Of a DNA stretch of 64,000 nucleotides, positions 1-12,800 are shown piece by piece. Source of the DNA: Microvelia longipes (lineage: Eukaryota; Arthropoda; Insecta; Hemiptera; Veliidae); NCBI GenBank assembly GCA_018340805.1, contig JACMZG010001911.1:31699000-31762999 (forward strand), written 5' to 3'. How positions within the stretch are numbered: position 1 is the stretch's first letter; every line of letters starts with the position of its first letter. Below the pieces are notes generated by a model. That model was not told the origin of the DNA. It saw only the letters and a program-made list of their open reading frames with translations, and did no database searches. Made by a program: the position numbers and the translations under genes.

Positions 1-132
1 GTTGGGGGCGAGTGAATCAATTCCACTTGTCCTCCTGGTTTAAAATATATACATCTTGACAAATTTATAAATTAAATTAGGCATGTAGCCTTACCAGAAC
101 CTTTAATAGCGGATCATACCTCTTATATAAAA
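1..132. other. Unassigned flank
   Basis: AT-rich sequence before the first palindrome copy. I see no coding potential or repeat shared with the rest of the window. Confidence 0.4.
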
Positions 133-766
133 AAATTCTGGCGCGGTGGTCCGCATGTCGGGCGAATTTCCTTTGGATGCGTGTTTTCGTGCTTTTTACA
201 TTATATAAGTTTACAACTACTAAATAAATAATTCCGGCGCCGTGGTCCGCTGTCGGGCGAATTTCATTTAGAATGCGTGTTTTCCGTGCTAAACAACCCA
301 TTTCTTGCTTATGCAAGAACCATGCCCATTGCGTGGTTCCGGTTCATGCTTTAGAACCTAAGCAGTTACTCAATTGTCAAGCACTGCTCGTAACTCATTT
401 TGTCTGTATTTTCCAAAGGAAATGCGCATAATCATCCAGTTGTTGTACAAAACTATGCCTCTAAAATAGAAGTACGCACTATTATTGCACTAATTTAAAG
501 ATTAGTTACTTACCTTTAAGCTTAGTCAGTTATCTTAAAAGGTTTCAGCGCATTTCCTTTGGAAAATACAGACAAAATGAGTTACGAGCAGTGCTTGACA
601 ATTGAGTAACTGCTTAGGTTCTAAAGCATGAACCGGAACCACGCAATGGGCATGGTTCTTGCATAAGCAAGAAATGGGTTGTTTAGCACGGAAACACGCA
701 TTCTAAATTAAATTCGCCCGACAGCGGACCACCGCGCCGAATTATTTATTTAGTAGTGTAAACTTA
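133..766. repeat. Palindromic element, copy 1 (core only)
   Basis: The left arm (about 133-430) starts with a GC-rich block containing gcgcggtggtccgc and returns as its reverse complement at about 550-766. Between them is a ~120-bp loop bounded on both sides by an aaaggaaatgcgc motif. The same core occurs at 3655-4330 and 45966-46690. Here the outer arms with TA runs and hairpin ends are absent, and the right arm is cut off where LINE sequence starts at 768. The symmetry is seen directly; that it is a non-autonomous mobile element is inferred from its dispersed copies. Confidence 0.85.
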
Positions 767-767
767 T

Positions 768-2225
768 ATGCCTCAAGGTGTGCCTCAAGGCTCACATTTG
801 GGGCCATTTTTGTTTAATTTATTTATAAATGATCTGGTCTTAATCACAATTGATGTGCTAGTTTTAATATTTGCGGATGATGTTAAATTGTTCAGAATTA
901 TAAAAAGTCTTGCTGATGCTCTTATATTACAAATGAATGCTGATAGGGTACTCAGGTGGTCTACAGAAAATTGTTTGCCTTTAAATTTATTCAAATGTCA
1001 AACCATTTCTTTTTATAGAATTAAAAACCCCATCCTATTTCAATATAGCCTTAACAATGTAAATTTAAAATCTGTTTCTGAAATAAGAGATTTAGGCATA
1101 ATACTAGACTCTAAACTTACCTTTGAAACTCATATTAATGGCATTGTTTCCAAAGCCATGAAGTTGTTAGGTTTTATCATAAGAACTACCAAGTATTTCA
1201 AGAATATAGATACTCTAAAAATTCTCTTTGTATCATTAGTCCGGTCTCAATTAGAATTTAACTCTATAATTTGGTCTCCAATTTATAAAATTCATGCAGA
1301 GGCTCTTGAACGGGTACAGAGAAAATTTTTAAGATATGTCCATTTCAAATTAGGTAATAGCTTAGAGACCATAGATTACTTATCTCTATATTCCCTTGTT
1401 AAGCTTCATACTTTGTCTTGTAGAAGAACTGTCGCATCATTAACTACTCTACACAAAATTATTAATAACTCAATTGATTGTCCTCAAATCTTATCTTTAA
1501 TCTCTTTCCATGTTCCACCTGTTTCCACTAGGAATCCTCTGATATTTCATACTAATTTTCACTACTCCAACTATGCTAAACATTCTCCTATTGAAAAAAT
1601 GCATTATTTAGCTAATTGTAATGACATTGATTATTTTTGCAGTTCTATCAGAACAATAAAAAATTCTGTATTCAATAATACTAAATATTGATTGGTTTAT
1701 TTAATGCCTACACTTAATAAATTAACTACAATCTTGTGAAATATAAATACCATTATAACTAAAATAACCAAAATTATTTAATTATTTTTATTTGCGTATA
1801 AAATTATTTAAATTATTATTTTGCAAATCTTTTAATATGAAGAAGATAACTTAAATTTTTGCTAAATTTTTAATTTTTAAGACTTACTCCAAGTTATTTG
1901 TTTTTGTTTTTTTGTTTTTTTTTATAATTTTATTTTATTTTATTTTATTTTGCATCATTTGTTAAGTTTAAATAGTTAATAATTATTATTAATAATAATT
2001 ATACTTAATTTTTCTAATTATTTGAATCAGCTTATTATTTTTATTTTAATTTCTACTATCATTTATGTTTTCATAATCCTACTTTAAGTTAATTATTCCA
2101 CTTTAGTTTAAAAAATTGTTTATGCAAATATTTGTTTTTCTTAAATTTAATTTTACTTTAATCATTTTAATTGATATTTTTTTCTCATTCTGAATAATTC
2201 ATATTTCTTAAAATAATTATTTGTT
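768..2225 (+). mobile_element. 5'-truncated LINE: reverse transcriptase C-terminal half and 3' tail
   Basis: An open frame at 768-1691 (307 codons) encodes the C-terminal half of a non-LTR reverse transcriptase. It starts inside motif B (GVPQGSHLGP, then LFNLFINDL), passes the catalytic FADDVKLF (the FADD variant of YxDD) at about residues 35-42, and continues through the thumb-like region (DLGIILDSKLTF, KLLGFIIR, RSQLEF) to a stop. The protein is uninterrupted, but the endonuclease, fingers and palm N-terminal part are missing, so it is dead. The CR1/Jockey group is most likely; I cannot fix the clade. Bases 1692-2225 are T/A-rich 3' UTR-like sequence with an (ATTTT)n run near 1924. A relative lies at 61844-63008. 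The LINE abuts a truncated palindrome arm. Confidence 0.85.
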
Positions 2226-2349
2226 TTAGCGAATTTCCTTTTGGAAAAAAATTCGCTAATGGGATAGGCATCATGGCGGAATTCGAACCTCGGAACCACG
2301 ACACAAATCCGTTTCAGAGATCCCTAAATAACGAAAAAAAAATTTTCGT

Positions 2350-2562
<213 letters not shown>

Positions 2563-2792
2563 ATTTCTAGACACTTTTCTTGTAAAACACTCTATCTTTC
2601 GAACGGATTTAATATTTTTAACCAAACTTGGTACAAAAATCATCCTTCGGGAGGACACAACCCCTATTGAAAACCAGGTTTTTGTGACGTCATTAACCCG
2701 GTTTGCTGAGTCAGCGAAATTTTAAAAGAATCGGCAAATTCAGGGTTAATATTTTTTGCCGCGAAAAAGGTCAATATTTATGTTTTTGGAGA

Positions 2793-3420
2793 CGCTGAAT
2801 CGAATGAAACCGGTCCGAAGTCGATACGACCACTCTAAGTACCTAAAAATCGAAAAACCATTGTAAATTACCGAAAACCAAAATTTAGGTCGATAAAAAT
2901 AAATTTTGAGTAGGGTGTCGTTTTCTATGTAATTTTGGGCGCTGAATCGGAATGAAACCGGTCCGAGTCGATACGAGCACTCTAAGTGACCTAAAAATCG
3001 AAAAAAACCATTGGTAAATTACCCGAAAACCATTATTTAGGTCGATAAAAAATAAATTTTGAGTAGGGTGTTCGTTTTCTATGTAATTTGGGCGCTGAAT
3101 CGAATGAAACCGGTCCGAAGTCGATACGAGCACTCTAAAGTGACCTAAAAATCGAAAAAAACCATTGTAAATTACCGAAAACCAAAATTTAGGTCGATAA
3201 AAAATAAATTTTGAGTAGGGTGTCGTTTTCTATGTAATTTTGGGCGCTGAATCGAATGAACGGTCCGAAGACGATACGACCACTTAAGTTACCAAAAGTC
3301 GAAAAAACACAAAAAAATTATAGAAAACCAACATTACGGTCGTTGAAAATTAAATTTCGAGTATGGTGTCGTTTTCAATGTTTTTTGGGCCTCTGAAGTT
3401 GAATGGCAGTGGTCCGGAGT
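2793..3420. repeat. ~150-bp tandem units inside palindrome left arm
   Basis: Units begin gctgaatcgaatgaaaccgg at about 2793, 2941, 3094 and 3245 and end in ttttgggcgc. A diverged fifth unit starts at about 3394. Copies differ mainly by one-base indels. The right arm (about 4880-5215) has fewer units, so unit number varies between arms. Confidence 0.85.
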
Positions 3421-3528
3421 CAATACGACCACTCAAACTCAGGGTACCTGGGTTCACATCCTGGAAGGGTCGATAATTTTTTATCGTTTTTTTTTACTAA
3501 ATATAAGTTTACAACTAGAAAATAATTC

Positions 3529-3626
3529 TGGCGCGGTGGTCCGCATGTCGGGCGAATTTCCTTTGGATGCGAGCTCTCAAACCCAGAGTACCTGGGTTCA
3601 AATCCTAGTAGGGACAATAATTTTTT
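3529..3626 (+). promoter_or_regulatory. tRNA-like Pol III boxes in the palindrome
   Basis: tggcgcggtgg (3529-3539) fits a tRNA A box (TRGCnnAGTGG) and ggttcaaatcc (3595-3605) fits a B box (GGTTCGAnTCC). A T6 run at 3621-3626 would serve as a Pol III terminator. The block recurs inverted near 4708-4790, and degenerate B boxes lie near 3458 and in copy 3. The motif match is direct; Pol III transcription is inferred. It is not a functional tRNA gene, because no full cloverleaf is evident. Confidence 0.5.
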
Positions 3627-5438
3627 ATCGTTTTTTACCTAATATAAGTTTACAACTAAAAATAATTCTGGCGCGGTGGTCCGCATGTCGGGCGAATTTC
3701 CTTTGGATGCTTGTTTCCGTGCTTTTACATTTATTATAAGTTTACAACTACTAAATAAATAATTCCGGCGCGGTGGTCCGCTGTCGGGCGAATTTCATTT
3801 AGAATGCGTGTTTCCGTGCTAAACAACCCATTTCTTGCTTATGCAAGAACCATGCCCATTGCGTGGTTCCAGATCATGCTTTAGAACCTAGCATTACTCA
3901 TTTCAAGCACTGCTCGTAACTCATTTTGTCTGTATTTCCAAAGGAAATGCGCTGAAACTTTTAAGATAACTGAAAGCTTAAAAGTAACTAAGCTTTAATC
4001 TAGTGCAAATAATAGTGCGTACTTCTAATTTTAGAAGGCATGTTTTTGTACAACAACTGGATGATTATGCGCATTTCCTTTGGAAAATACAGACAAAATG
4101 AGTTACGAGCAGTGCTTGACAATTGAGTAATGCTTAGGTTCTAAAGCCATGATCTGGAACCACGCAATGGGCATGGTTCTTGCATAAGCAAGAAATGGGT
4201 TGTTTAGCACGGAAACACGCATTCTAAATGAAATTCGCCGACAGCGGACCACCGCGCCGGATTATTTATTTACTAGTTGTAAACTTATATAATGTAAAAA
4301 GCACGGAGACAAGCATCCAAAGGAAATTCGCCCGACAGCGGACCACCGCGCCAGAATTTTTAATTTATTTTGGTTTTATACATCTATTTTATATTTAATG
4401 TATGATCTTCAGTTTTTTCTTTTTTTTTCTTTCAAATAATTATAAGCTTGTTAAATTAATGATATATTTCACATTAGTTGAAAATTTTAATTTTATAAAA
4501 ATACCTTGTTATTTTTACTTAATGAATTCTCTTTACCTATGTAAACATTGTAAGTGTAAAGGCTTGCAAAAAGCCGTTTATTAAACAAATAAATAATATA
4601 AATAAATTATGTAAAAAAAACACGCATCCAAGGAATTCGCCCGACATGCGGACCACCGCGCCAGAATTATTTTCTAGTTGTAAATTTTAAAAATTATGTC
4701 CTTACTAGGATTTGAACCCAGGTACTCTGGGTTTGAGAGCTCGCATCCAAAGGAAATTCGCCCGACATGCGGACCTCCGCGCCAAAATTATTTTCTAGTT
4801 GTAAACTTATATAAGTAAAAAACGATAAAAAATTATCGACCCTTCCAGGATGTGTACCCAGGTACCCTGAGTTAAGTGGTCGTATTGACTCCGGACCCAT
4901 GGCATCAGAGGCCCAAAAAACATTGAAAATGACACCCTACTCGAATTTAATTTTCAACGACCGTAATTTGGTTTTCTATAATTTTTTGTGGTTTTTTCGA
5001 CTTTTTGGTAACTTAAAGTAGTCGTTATCGACTTCGGACCGGTTTCATTCGATTCAGCGCCCAAAATTACAAGAAAACGACACCCTACTTAAAATTTATT
5101 TTTTATCGACCTAAATTTGGTTTTTGGTAATTTAAATGTTTTTTCGATTTTTAGGTCACTTAGAATGGTCGTATCGTCTTCGACCGGTTTCATTCGATTC
5201 AGCGTCGTCCAAAACATAAATAGTGACCTTTGCGGCAAAAAATATTTACCCTGAATTTTGCCGATTTTTTCAAAATTTGTGACTCAGCAAACTGGGTTAA
5301 TGACGTCACAAAAACTGGTTTTCAATAGGGTTCGTGTCCTCCAAAGGTTTGATTTTTGTACCAAGTTTGATTAAAATATTAATTCGTTCGAAAAGATAGA
5401 GTGTTACAAGAAAGTGTCTAGAAATAACATATAATAAT

Positions 5439-5476
<38 letters not shown>

Positions 5477-5494
5477 ATATATATATATATATTA

Positions 5495-5538
<44 letters not shown>

Positions 5539-5778
5539 TATTATATTATAAAGTCGCGAAACGTATTTTTTCGTCATTAGGGACCTATATATATATTATT
5601 AATATATATAATATATATATATATTATTTATTATATTATATATATTATATATATATATATATTTATATATATTATATATATATAAAGTCCTCGAAAAAAC
5701 GGATTTTTGTCGTGGTCCGAGGTTCGAATTCCGCCATGACGCCTATCCCAACCCGAAGGCCAAAGGAAATTCGCTAAA

Positions 5779-6352
5779 ACGAAAAGATAATAATTACGAA
5801 GTCAAGAAAAGATTATAATGTTTACAACAACAGACATTTTCTAAGCGGTTCTTAAGCCCGCGGAGCTGTTGTCAGGAAGCAACCAGGGTCCAAAGGCTAC
5901 TGGTTTTTTAAAAAAAATGAATATACGCTAAAATTTAATAGTACGTTGGAAAAGTAACCAACAGAATTATAAGCTTATGGAATATAGATGAACCTTTGAA
6001 ACCAATTATACGTTAAGAACAATATTGTTTAAGAACAATATTAGTTGCAAAATCGTTAAGTAAATCATATGTGTGGTGTATTAATAGGAAATAAACAAAA
6101 CAAAAAGTTAAACTGATTCTATTTCAAAATACTTAAACTAAAACCCTCCCTAGCTTCCTGACAAGGTTCTCCGTTTAATAATCAAAAGACTAAACTACTT
6201 TGCAAGAGTAAATGTATATATATACAGGGTGTTTCATATAAAGTGTCAACCAGAAAAGGAGTTGATAGTACTCCTTAAAAGGAATAAAATGTCCTATAAT
6301 ATAAACCCCGATCTCCAACCTTTTCCCACAAGGTCAAATTAATATTTTAAAA
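5779..6352. other. Non-coding stretch with imperfect inverted repeat
   Basis: No gene seen. ttgtcaggaagcaaccaggg (about 5870) is roughly inverted as ccctagcttcctgacaagg (about 6150), suggesting an old ~320-bp inverted-repeat element. Just before the gap, acagggtgtttcatataa (about 6222) resembles the terminal motif of many insect DNA transposons. Confidence 0.4.
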
Positions 6353-7352
6353 NNNNNNNNNNNNNNNNNNNNNNNNNNNNNNNNNNNNNNNNNNNNNNNN
6401 NNNNNNNNNNNNNNNNNNNNNNNNNNNNNNNNNNNNNNNNNNNNNNNNNNNNNNNNNNNNNNNNNNNNNNNNNNNNNNNNNNNNNNNNNNNNNNNNNNNN
6501 NNNNNNNNNNNNNNNNNNNNNNNNNNNNNNNNNNNNNNNNNNNNNNNNNNNNNNNNNNNNNNNNNNNNNNNNNNNNNNNNNNNNNNNNNNNNNNNNNNNN
6601 NNNNNNNNNNNNNNNNNNNNNNNNNNNNNNNNNNNNNNNNNNNNNNNNNNNNNNNNNNNNNNNNNNNNNNNNNNNNNNNNNNNNNNNNNNNNNNNNNNNN
6701 NNNNNNNNNNNNNNNNNNNNNNNNNNNNNNNNNNNNNNNNNNNNNNNNNNNNNNNNNNNNNNNNNNNNNNNNNNNNNNNNNNNNNNNNNNNNNNNNNNNN
6801 NNNNNNNNNNNNNNNNNNNNNNNNNNNNNNNNNNNNNNNNNNNNNNNNNNNNNNNNNNNNNNNNNNNNNNNNNNNNNNNNNNNNNNNNNNNNNNNNNNNN
6901 NNNNNNNNNNNNNNNNNNNNNNNNNNNNNNNNNNNNNNNNNNNNNNNNNNNNNNNNNNNNNNNNNNNNNNNNNNNNNNNNNNNNNNNNNNNNNNNNNNNN
7001 NNNNNNNNNNNNNNNNNNNNNNNNNNNNNNNNNNNNNNNNNNNNNNNNNNNNNNNNNNNNNNNNNNNNNNNNNNNNNNNNNNNNNNNNNNNNNNNNNNNN
7101 NNNNNNNNNNNNNNNNNNNNNNNNNNNNNNNNNNNNNNNNNNNNNNNNNNNNNNNNNNNNNNNNNNNNNNNNNNNNNNNNNNNNNNNNNNNNNNNNNNNN
7201 NNNNNNNNNNNNNNNNNNNNNNNNNNNNNNNNNNNNNNNNNNNNNNNNNNNNNNNNNNNNNNNNNNNNNNNNNNNNNNNNNNNNNNNNNNNNNNNNNNNN
7301 NNNNNNNNNNNNNNNNNNNNNNNNNNNNNNNNNNNNNNNNNNNNNNNNNNNN
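6353..7352. other. Assembly gap (1000 N)
   Basis: Exactly 1000 N, a conventional scaffold spacer, so the true distance is unknown. It cuts into the retrotransposon on its right. Any frame through it is meaningless. Confidence 0.99.
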
Positions 7353-7399
7353 TGATATAAAAATATCACTATATATTAACAATAAATACAAAGAAACTA

Positions 7400-9330
7400 T
7401 TCTCTTTTAAGTTTTCTTTCTTCCAAATACATACCAGCGTGCATTCCACGCTGAATTACACTTCCGAATATTCCATTTTCTACTAGGTTTCTTATCGTTT
7501 CCTCCACATGATTTTCTTTCTAATGTAACGGAATTCTATATGGTTTCACCTTAATAGTTCTCCATTTGTTATAATTCTATGTTTCCAGATGAGTAGATCC
7601 TACATCCCATTTTTGAAGCCATAAAAAACATTTACTAGTCTCTTGCAGATCGAATATAATCTACTTCCATCCACAATATCCGTCACTTTTTTCACTCTTT
7701 CCCATCTATCCACTTCTGCAGCTTCCATTCCCAATTTTGCTTCAATGTTTTCTATCAATTCTCTCCTATCCTTCTCTTCAACTATTTTGTTTTCCCTCTT
7801 AAGTTGAAACCCAAAAATGTGTTGAAAATTTATCCCTCCTATAACATCCGGATACACACTTTCTGCTACTATAAATTCAATTTCTGCTATTCTCTCCAAG
7901 CTGAACTTCCAAATCGTATTTTCCCTTTAGTATTTAATCCACTACCCATTTGCACAATGCAACTTTAGCCCACTAGGTTCCACCTTTACTTCCGGCCATT
8001 TCTGCAAGCATATCTCGTTAATCACATTAATACGAGCTCCCGTATCCAAAAGACATTCCATCTCTACTCCCCCAATAATACTGTTACACTTGGTCTGCCT
8101 TGCATTTTATCAAAACTAATTTCCACCTGCTGACCGTCTGACAATACTCCAATCCACTCTCCAACATTACCTCCCTCGAAACGTCTCATTTTCAGAAAAC
8201 TATATATTTTTCTCACAAACCTTTTCTCTATTCTCCCACTTCTCCATTCCATGAGGATCCTTCTTGATTGAAGTTTCTAATAAACGGCTCCTACCACTTC
8301 CTCCTTGGTGGAGCCTCCATTTGGGTAAAGTGCTTCTGATCCATTCTCACTTATTTCGTCTTCTCGTCGATCGTTTTCTTCTTGTGCTTCCATGCATTAA
8401 AGTAACCATATCGATTTTTTCTGTTTTCCCATCTTGGTCTATCTTCAATTCTATTTCTCCCATATTTCTCGACACCCTGTTGCTCTGTGACCGTTCCTAA
8501 TCACAACGAAAACATCTGTCTTTCTTTACAATCTCTTTTTAAATGGCCAATTTCTCCGCATCCAAAAATTTCCTTTGATCCCTCTTGGACAATCTCTACT
8601 GAGATTGTCCTCGACGCTGGCAGGTCCAACAATCTCTTACTTCACTTTTGGGACACTGTGTTCTCACGTGACCTTTCTCATGACATCCCAACATTCAATC
8701 TCCCGTCTTTCCTCCTTTTCCACCAAATTGTTTAGTGTATCCTTGTCTTATTGGTTCTGTCTTTTTGTGTACTCACTGACTCTCGCGTAGCTACGTACTG
8801 CATTAATTTGCTCCCTTTTTTTGTCTACTCGATCTAATAAAACTAATGTTTCTTTAATTTCTTCCGGAGTCTCTAACTTTCTTAATACCACCTTCTTCTT
8901 CAACTTTCCTGTTTTCTTGCCCCCATACTAGGATTTTAGCTGTCAGAATTCTCCTTTGTAAAAATCTTATTCTTGATATCCTGTCTACCATCGATTCTAC
9001 TGTCTTGATATATACATCTATTTTCCATATTTCCACGTTTAACATTTACTAAATTCTGGAAACTCGTGAACAATATCTTTTTCTTCTCGAACGCCAATCT
9101 CAGCGTGCCTGAAAGCCATCTGTTTTCCTTCGCAGTTTTGCATATTCTTCTACTAAATCTTCATCTAGTAAGCACAAGACTAATCTTTCTGGTCTTTTTT
9201 CTGGGAAATTCTTTTGGCGTCAAAAATATAGTTCGCATCTCTTGAATGAAACGCTCAATATCCTCGCCTTTACAATATACTTTTGGAAGTAAAGTTCCGT
9301 AATGGAGTCGGTATTTACCGCTGCCACCAT
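7400..9330 (-). pseudogene. Decayed Ty3/gypsy-type retrotransposon: gag, zinc knuckles, protease, start of RT
   Basis: Read on the minus strand from high to low coordinates. Gag-like helical sequence lies at about 9300-8860. A nucleocapsid region at about 8690-8520 has three CCHC-type knuckle remnants (for example HEKGHVRTQC and CGEIGHLKRDC). An aspartic-protease active site LLDTGA lies at about 8035-8052, and the frame then runs through the end of the protease into a linker (7899-7600). The N-terminus of a gypsy-type RT follows (VKPYRIPLH, then VEETIRNLVENGIFGS, about 7550-7440) before the N gap. Frameshifts and stops separate these parts. The order gag-NC-PR-RT and the PYRIP-type RT start favour Ty3/gypsy over BEL/Pao. 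Neither LTR is visible. The copy is dead. Confidence 0.8.
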
Positions 9331-9879
9331 GTGTGAGGCGTACCTACCTCAAATCCTCTAACGTATCCGTGTTCATAATTAAAAATTTTCCAAGAGATAA
9401 TATTTATTAAAATTAAAAAATTAACAGGATAATATTTAAAAAATATTAATCACTGTAATTTATTTAAATTTTCCCTCACAATTATTTATTATTATTATTA
9501 TTATTATCATTATTATTATTATTATTATTATCACTTTATTATTATTATTATTATTATTATAATGAGACTTTATCTCCTTGTCTATATATTATTATTTTTA
9601 AAATTCATCAACTTTAACTAAATATTTAATTACTTAATAAAATCTTTATAATACTTAATAAAAATTAAACACATTTCTATTTAAAATAAATAAATAAAAT
9701 AAAATCTGATTAATAAAGTTTATTAAAATCATCCATCCACTCGTTTTTGTAATATTGCATATATGTCTGGATACTTTGTACCAGTCTTTTGAGCCATTGC
9801 CTCCATTTCAGATTGGTGATGGTTTGATAATGATTTTCGTACATCGATTGGAACCATCTGTGTCATTTAATAAATTTAT
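9331..9879. other. AT-rich spacer with (TTA)n microsatellite
   Basis: A TTA/ATT trinucleotide run covers about 9484-9560. On the minus strand a 46-codon frame starting at 9864 (MTQMVPIDVRKSL...) stops at about 9727. It could be a remnant of the neighbouring gag start, but I do not recognise it. Confidence 0.5.
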
Positions 9880-12800
9880 ATGTTTTCTTACATAATTATT
9901 GGTATGTTTGTGTGTATTTAATAATTTTATATGTTTTTATTACATATTTATTGTATATTTGTATGTATTTAATGAATTTATATGGTTTATTACATATTTA
10001 TTTATATGTTTGTATGTATTTAATAAATTTATATGGTTTATTACATATTTATTGGTATTTTTTGTGTGTAATTGATAATTTTATATGCTTTTATTACATA
10101 TTAATTGATATGTGTATGCGTATGTATTTGATAAATTTATATGATTTATTACATATTAATTGAAATGTGTGTGTATTTGATAAATTTTATGGTTTATTAC
10201 ATATTATTTATATGTGTTGTGTATTTGATAAATTCATATGGTTTATTACATATTAATTGAATTGTGTGTGTATTTTGATAATTTTATGTTTATTACATAT
10301 TAATTGATATGTGTGTATTTGATAAATTTATGTTTATTACATATTAATTGACATATTTATTGAATGTGTGTGTATTAATAAATTTTTATGGTTTATTACA
10401 TATTAATTGATAATGTGTGTATTTTTGATAATTTATGGTTTATTACATATTAATTGAAATGTGTGTGTATTTGATAATTTTTATGGTTTATTACATATTA
10501 TTGATATTGTTGTGTATTTGATAAATTTTTATGGTTTATTACATATTAATTGATATGTGTGTGTATTCGATAAATTTATGATTTATTACATATTACATAT
10601 TAATGAAATGTGTATATATTTGATAAATTCATATAGTTTATTACATATTAATTGATATGTGTGTATTGATAAATTTTTATGGTTTATTACATATTAATTG
10701 ATTTGTGTGTGTATTTGATAAATTTTTATATTTATTACATATTACATATTATTGATATGTGTGTATTTGATAAATTTTTATGTTTATTACATATTAATTG
10801 ATATATAAATTTTTATGTTTATTACATATTTATTGAATGTGTGTGTATTTGATAAATTTTTATGGTTTATTACATATTAATTGATATGTGTGTGTATTTG
10901 ATAAATTTTATGATTTATTACATATTACATATTAATTGAAATGTGTATATATTTTTGATAAATTCATATAGTTTATTACATATTAATTGATATGTGTGTA
11001 TTGATAAATTTTATGGTTTATTACATATTAATTGATTTGTGTGTGTATTCGATAAATTTTTATGATTTATTACATATTATATTAATTGATATGTGTGTAT
11101 TTGATAAATTTTTATGGTTTATTACATATTAATTGATTGTGTGTGTATTTGATAAATTTTTATGTTTATTACATATTTATTGAAATGTGTGTGTATTTGA
11201 TAAATTTGGTTTATTACATATTATTGATATGTGTATTGTATTTGATAAATTTTTTATGGTTTATTACATATTAATTGATATGTGTATTTGATAATTTTAT
11301 ATGTTTATTACATATTAATTGATGTGTGTGTATTTTGATAAATTTTATGGTTTATGTGTGTATTTGATAAATTTTTATTATTACATATTAATTGATATGT
11401 GTATATATGTTTATTACATATTATTGATATGTGTATGTATGTATTTGATAAATTTTATGATTTATCACATATTAATTGAAATGTGTGTGTATTTGATAAA
11501 TTTAAGGTTTATTACATATTAATTGATATGTGTGTGTGTATTTGATAAATTCATATGGTTTATTACATATTAATTGGTATGTTTGTGTGTATTTAATAAT
11601 TTATGATTTACATATTAATTGGTAATGTGTGTGTATTTGTATATAATTTTATATGGTTTATTACATGTTTATTAATGTATATGTGTGTGTATATTTGATA
11701 AATCATATGTTTTATTACATATTAATTGATATGTGTGTATTTATTTTATAAATTTTTATGGTTTATTACATATTAATTGATATGTGTGTGTATTTGATAA
11801 TTTTTTATGATTTATTACATATTAATTAATATGTGTGTATATATTTGATAAATTTATATAGTTTATTACATATTAATTGAAATGTGTGTGTATTTGATAA
11901 ATTTTATGGTTTATTACATATTAATTGATATGTATGTGTATTGTATAAATTTGGTTTATTACATATTAATTGATGTTTGTGTGTGTATTTAATAATTTAT
12001 GTTTTATTACATATTTATTGAATGTGTGTGTATTAATGTATATAATTTTTATATGGTTTATTACATGTTTATTAATATGTGTGTGTATATTTTGATAATT
12101 TATGGTTTATTACATATTAATTGTGTGTATTTGATAAATTTATATGGTTATTACATATTAATTGATATGTGTTATTAAATTTTATGTTTTATTACATATT
12201 AATTGATATGTGTGTATGTATTTGATAAATTTTTATGGTTTATTACATATTAATTGATATGTGTGTGTATGTATTTGATAAATTTTTATGTTTATTACAT
12301 ATTAATTGATATGTTGTATTATTTGATAAATTTTTATGTTTTATTACATATTAATTGATATGTATGTATTTGATAAATTTTTTGTTTTATTACATATTAA
12401 TTGAATTGTGTGTGTATTTTTGATAAATTTTTATGTTTTATTACATATTAATTGAAATGTGTGTGTATTTTTGATAATTTTTTATGTTTTATTACATATT
12501 AATTGAAATGTGTGTATTTGATAATTTTTATGGTTTATTACATATTAATTGATATGTGTGTATTTGATAAATTTTTTATGGTTTATCACACATATTAATT
12601 GAAATGTGTGTGTGTGTATTTGTTAATTTTATGGTTTTTATTAATTCATATGTGTGTGTGTGTATATATTTGATAAATTCATATGGTTTATTACATATTA
12701 ATTGAAATGTGTGTGTATTTGATAAATTTTTATGATTTATTACATATTAATTGAATGTGTGTATTTATTTGATAAATTTTTATGGTTTATCACATATTAA

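Noticed and set aside
3529..3612. True tRNA gene
   Set aside because: A and B boxes match, but no seven-base acceptor stem or anticodon arm can be formed, and the sequence is part of a dispersed element.
6339..7391. Two 340-350 codon open frames
   Set aside because: They consist almost entirely of the 1000-N gap.
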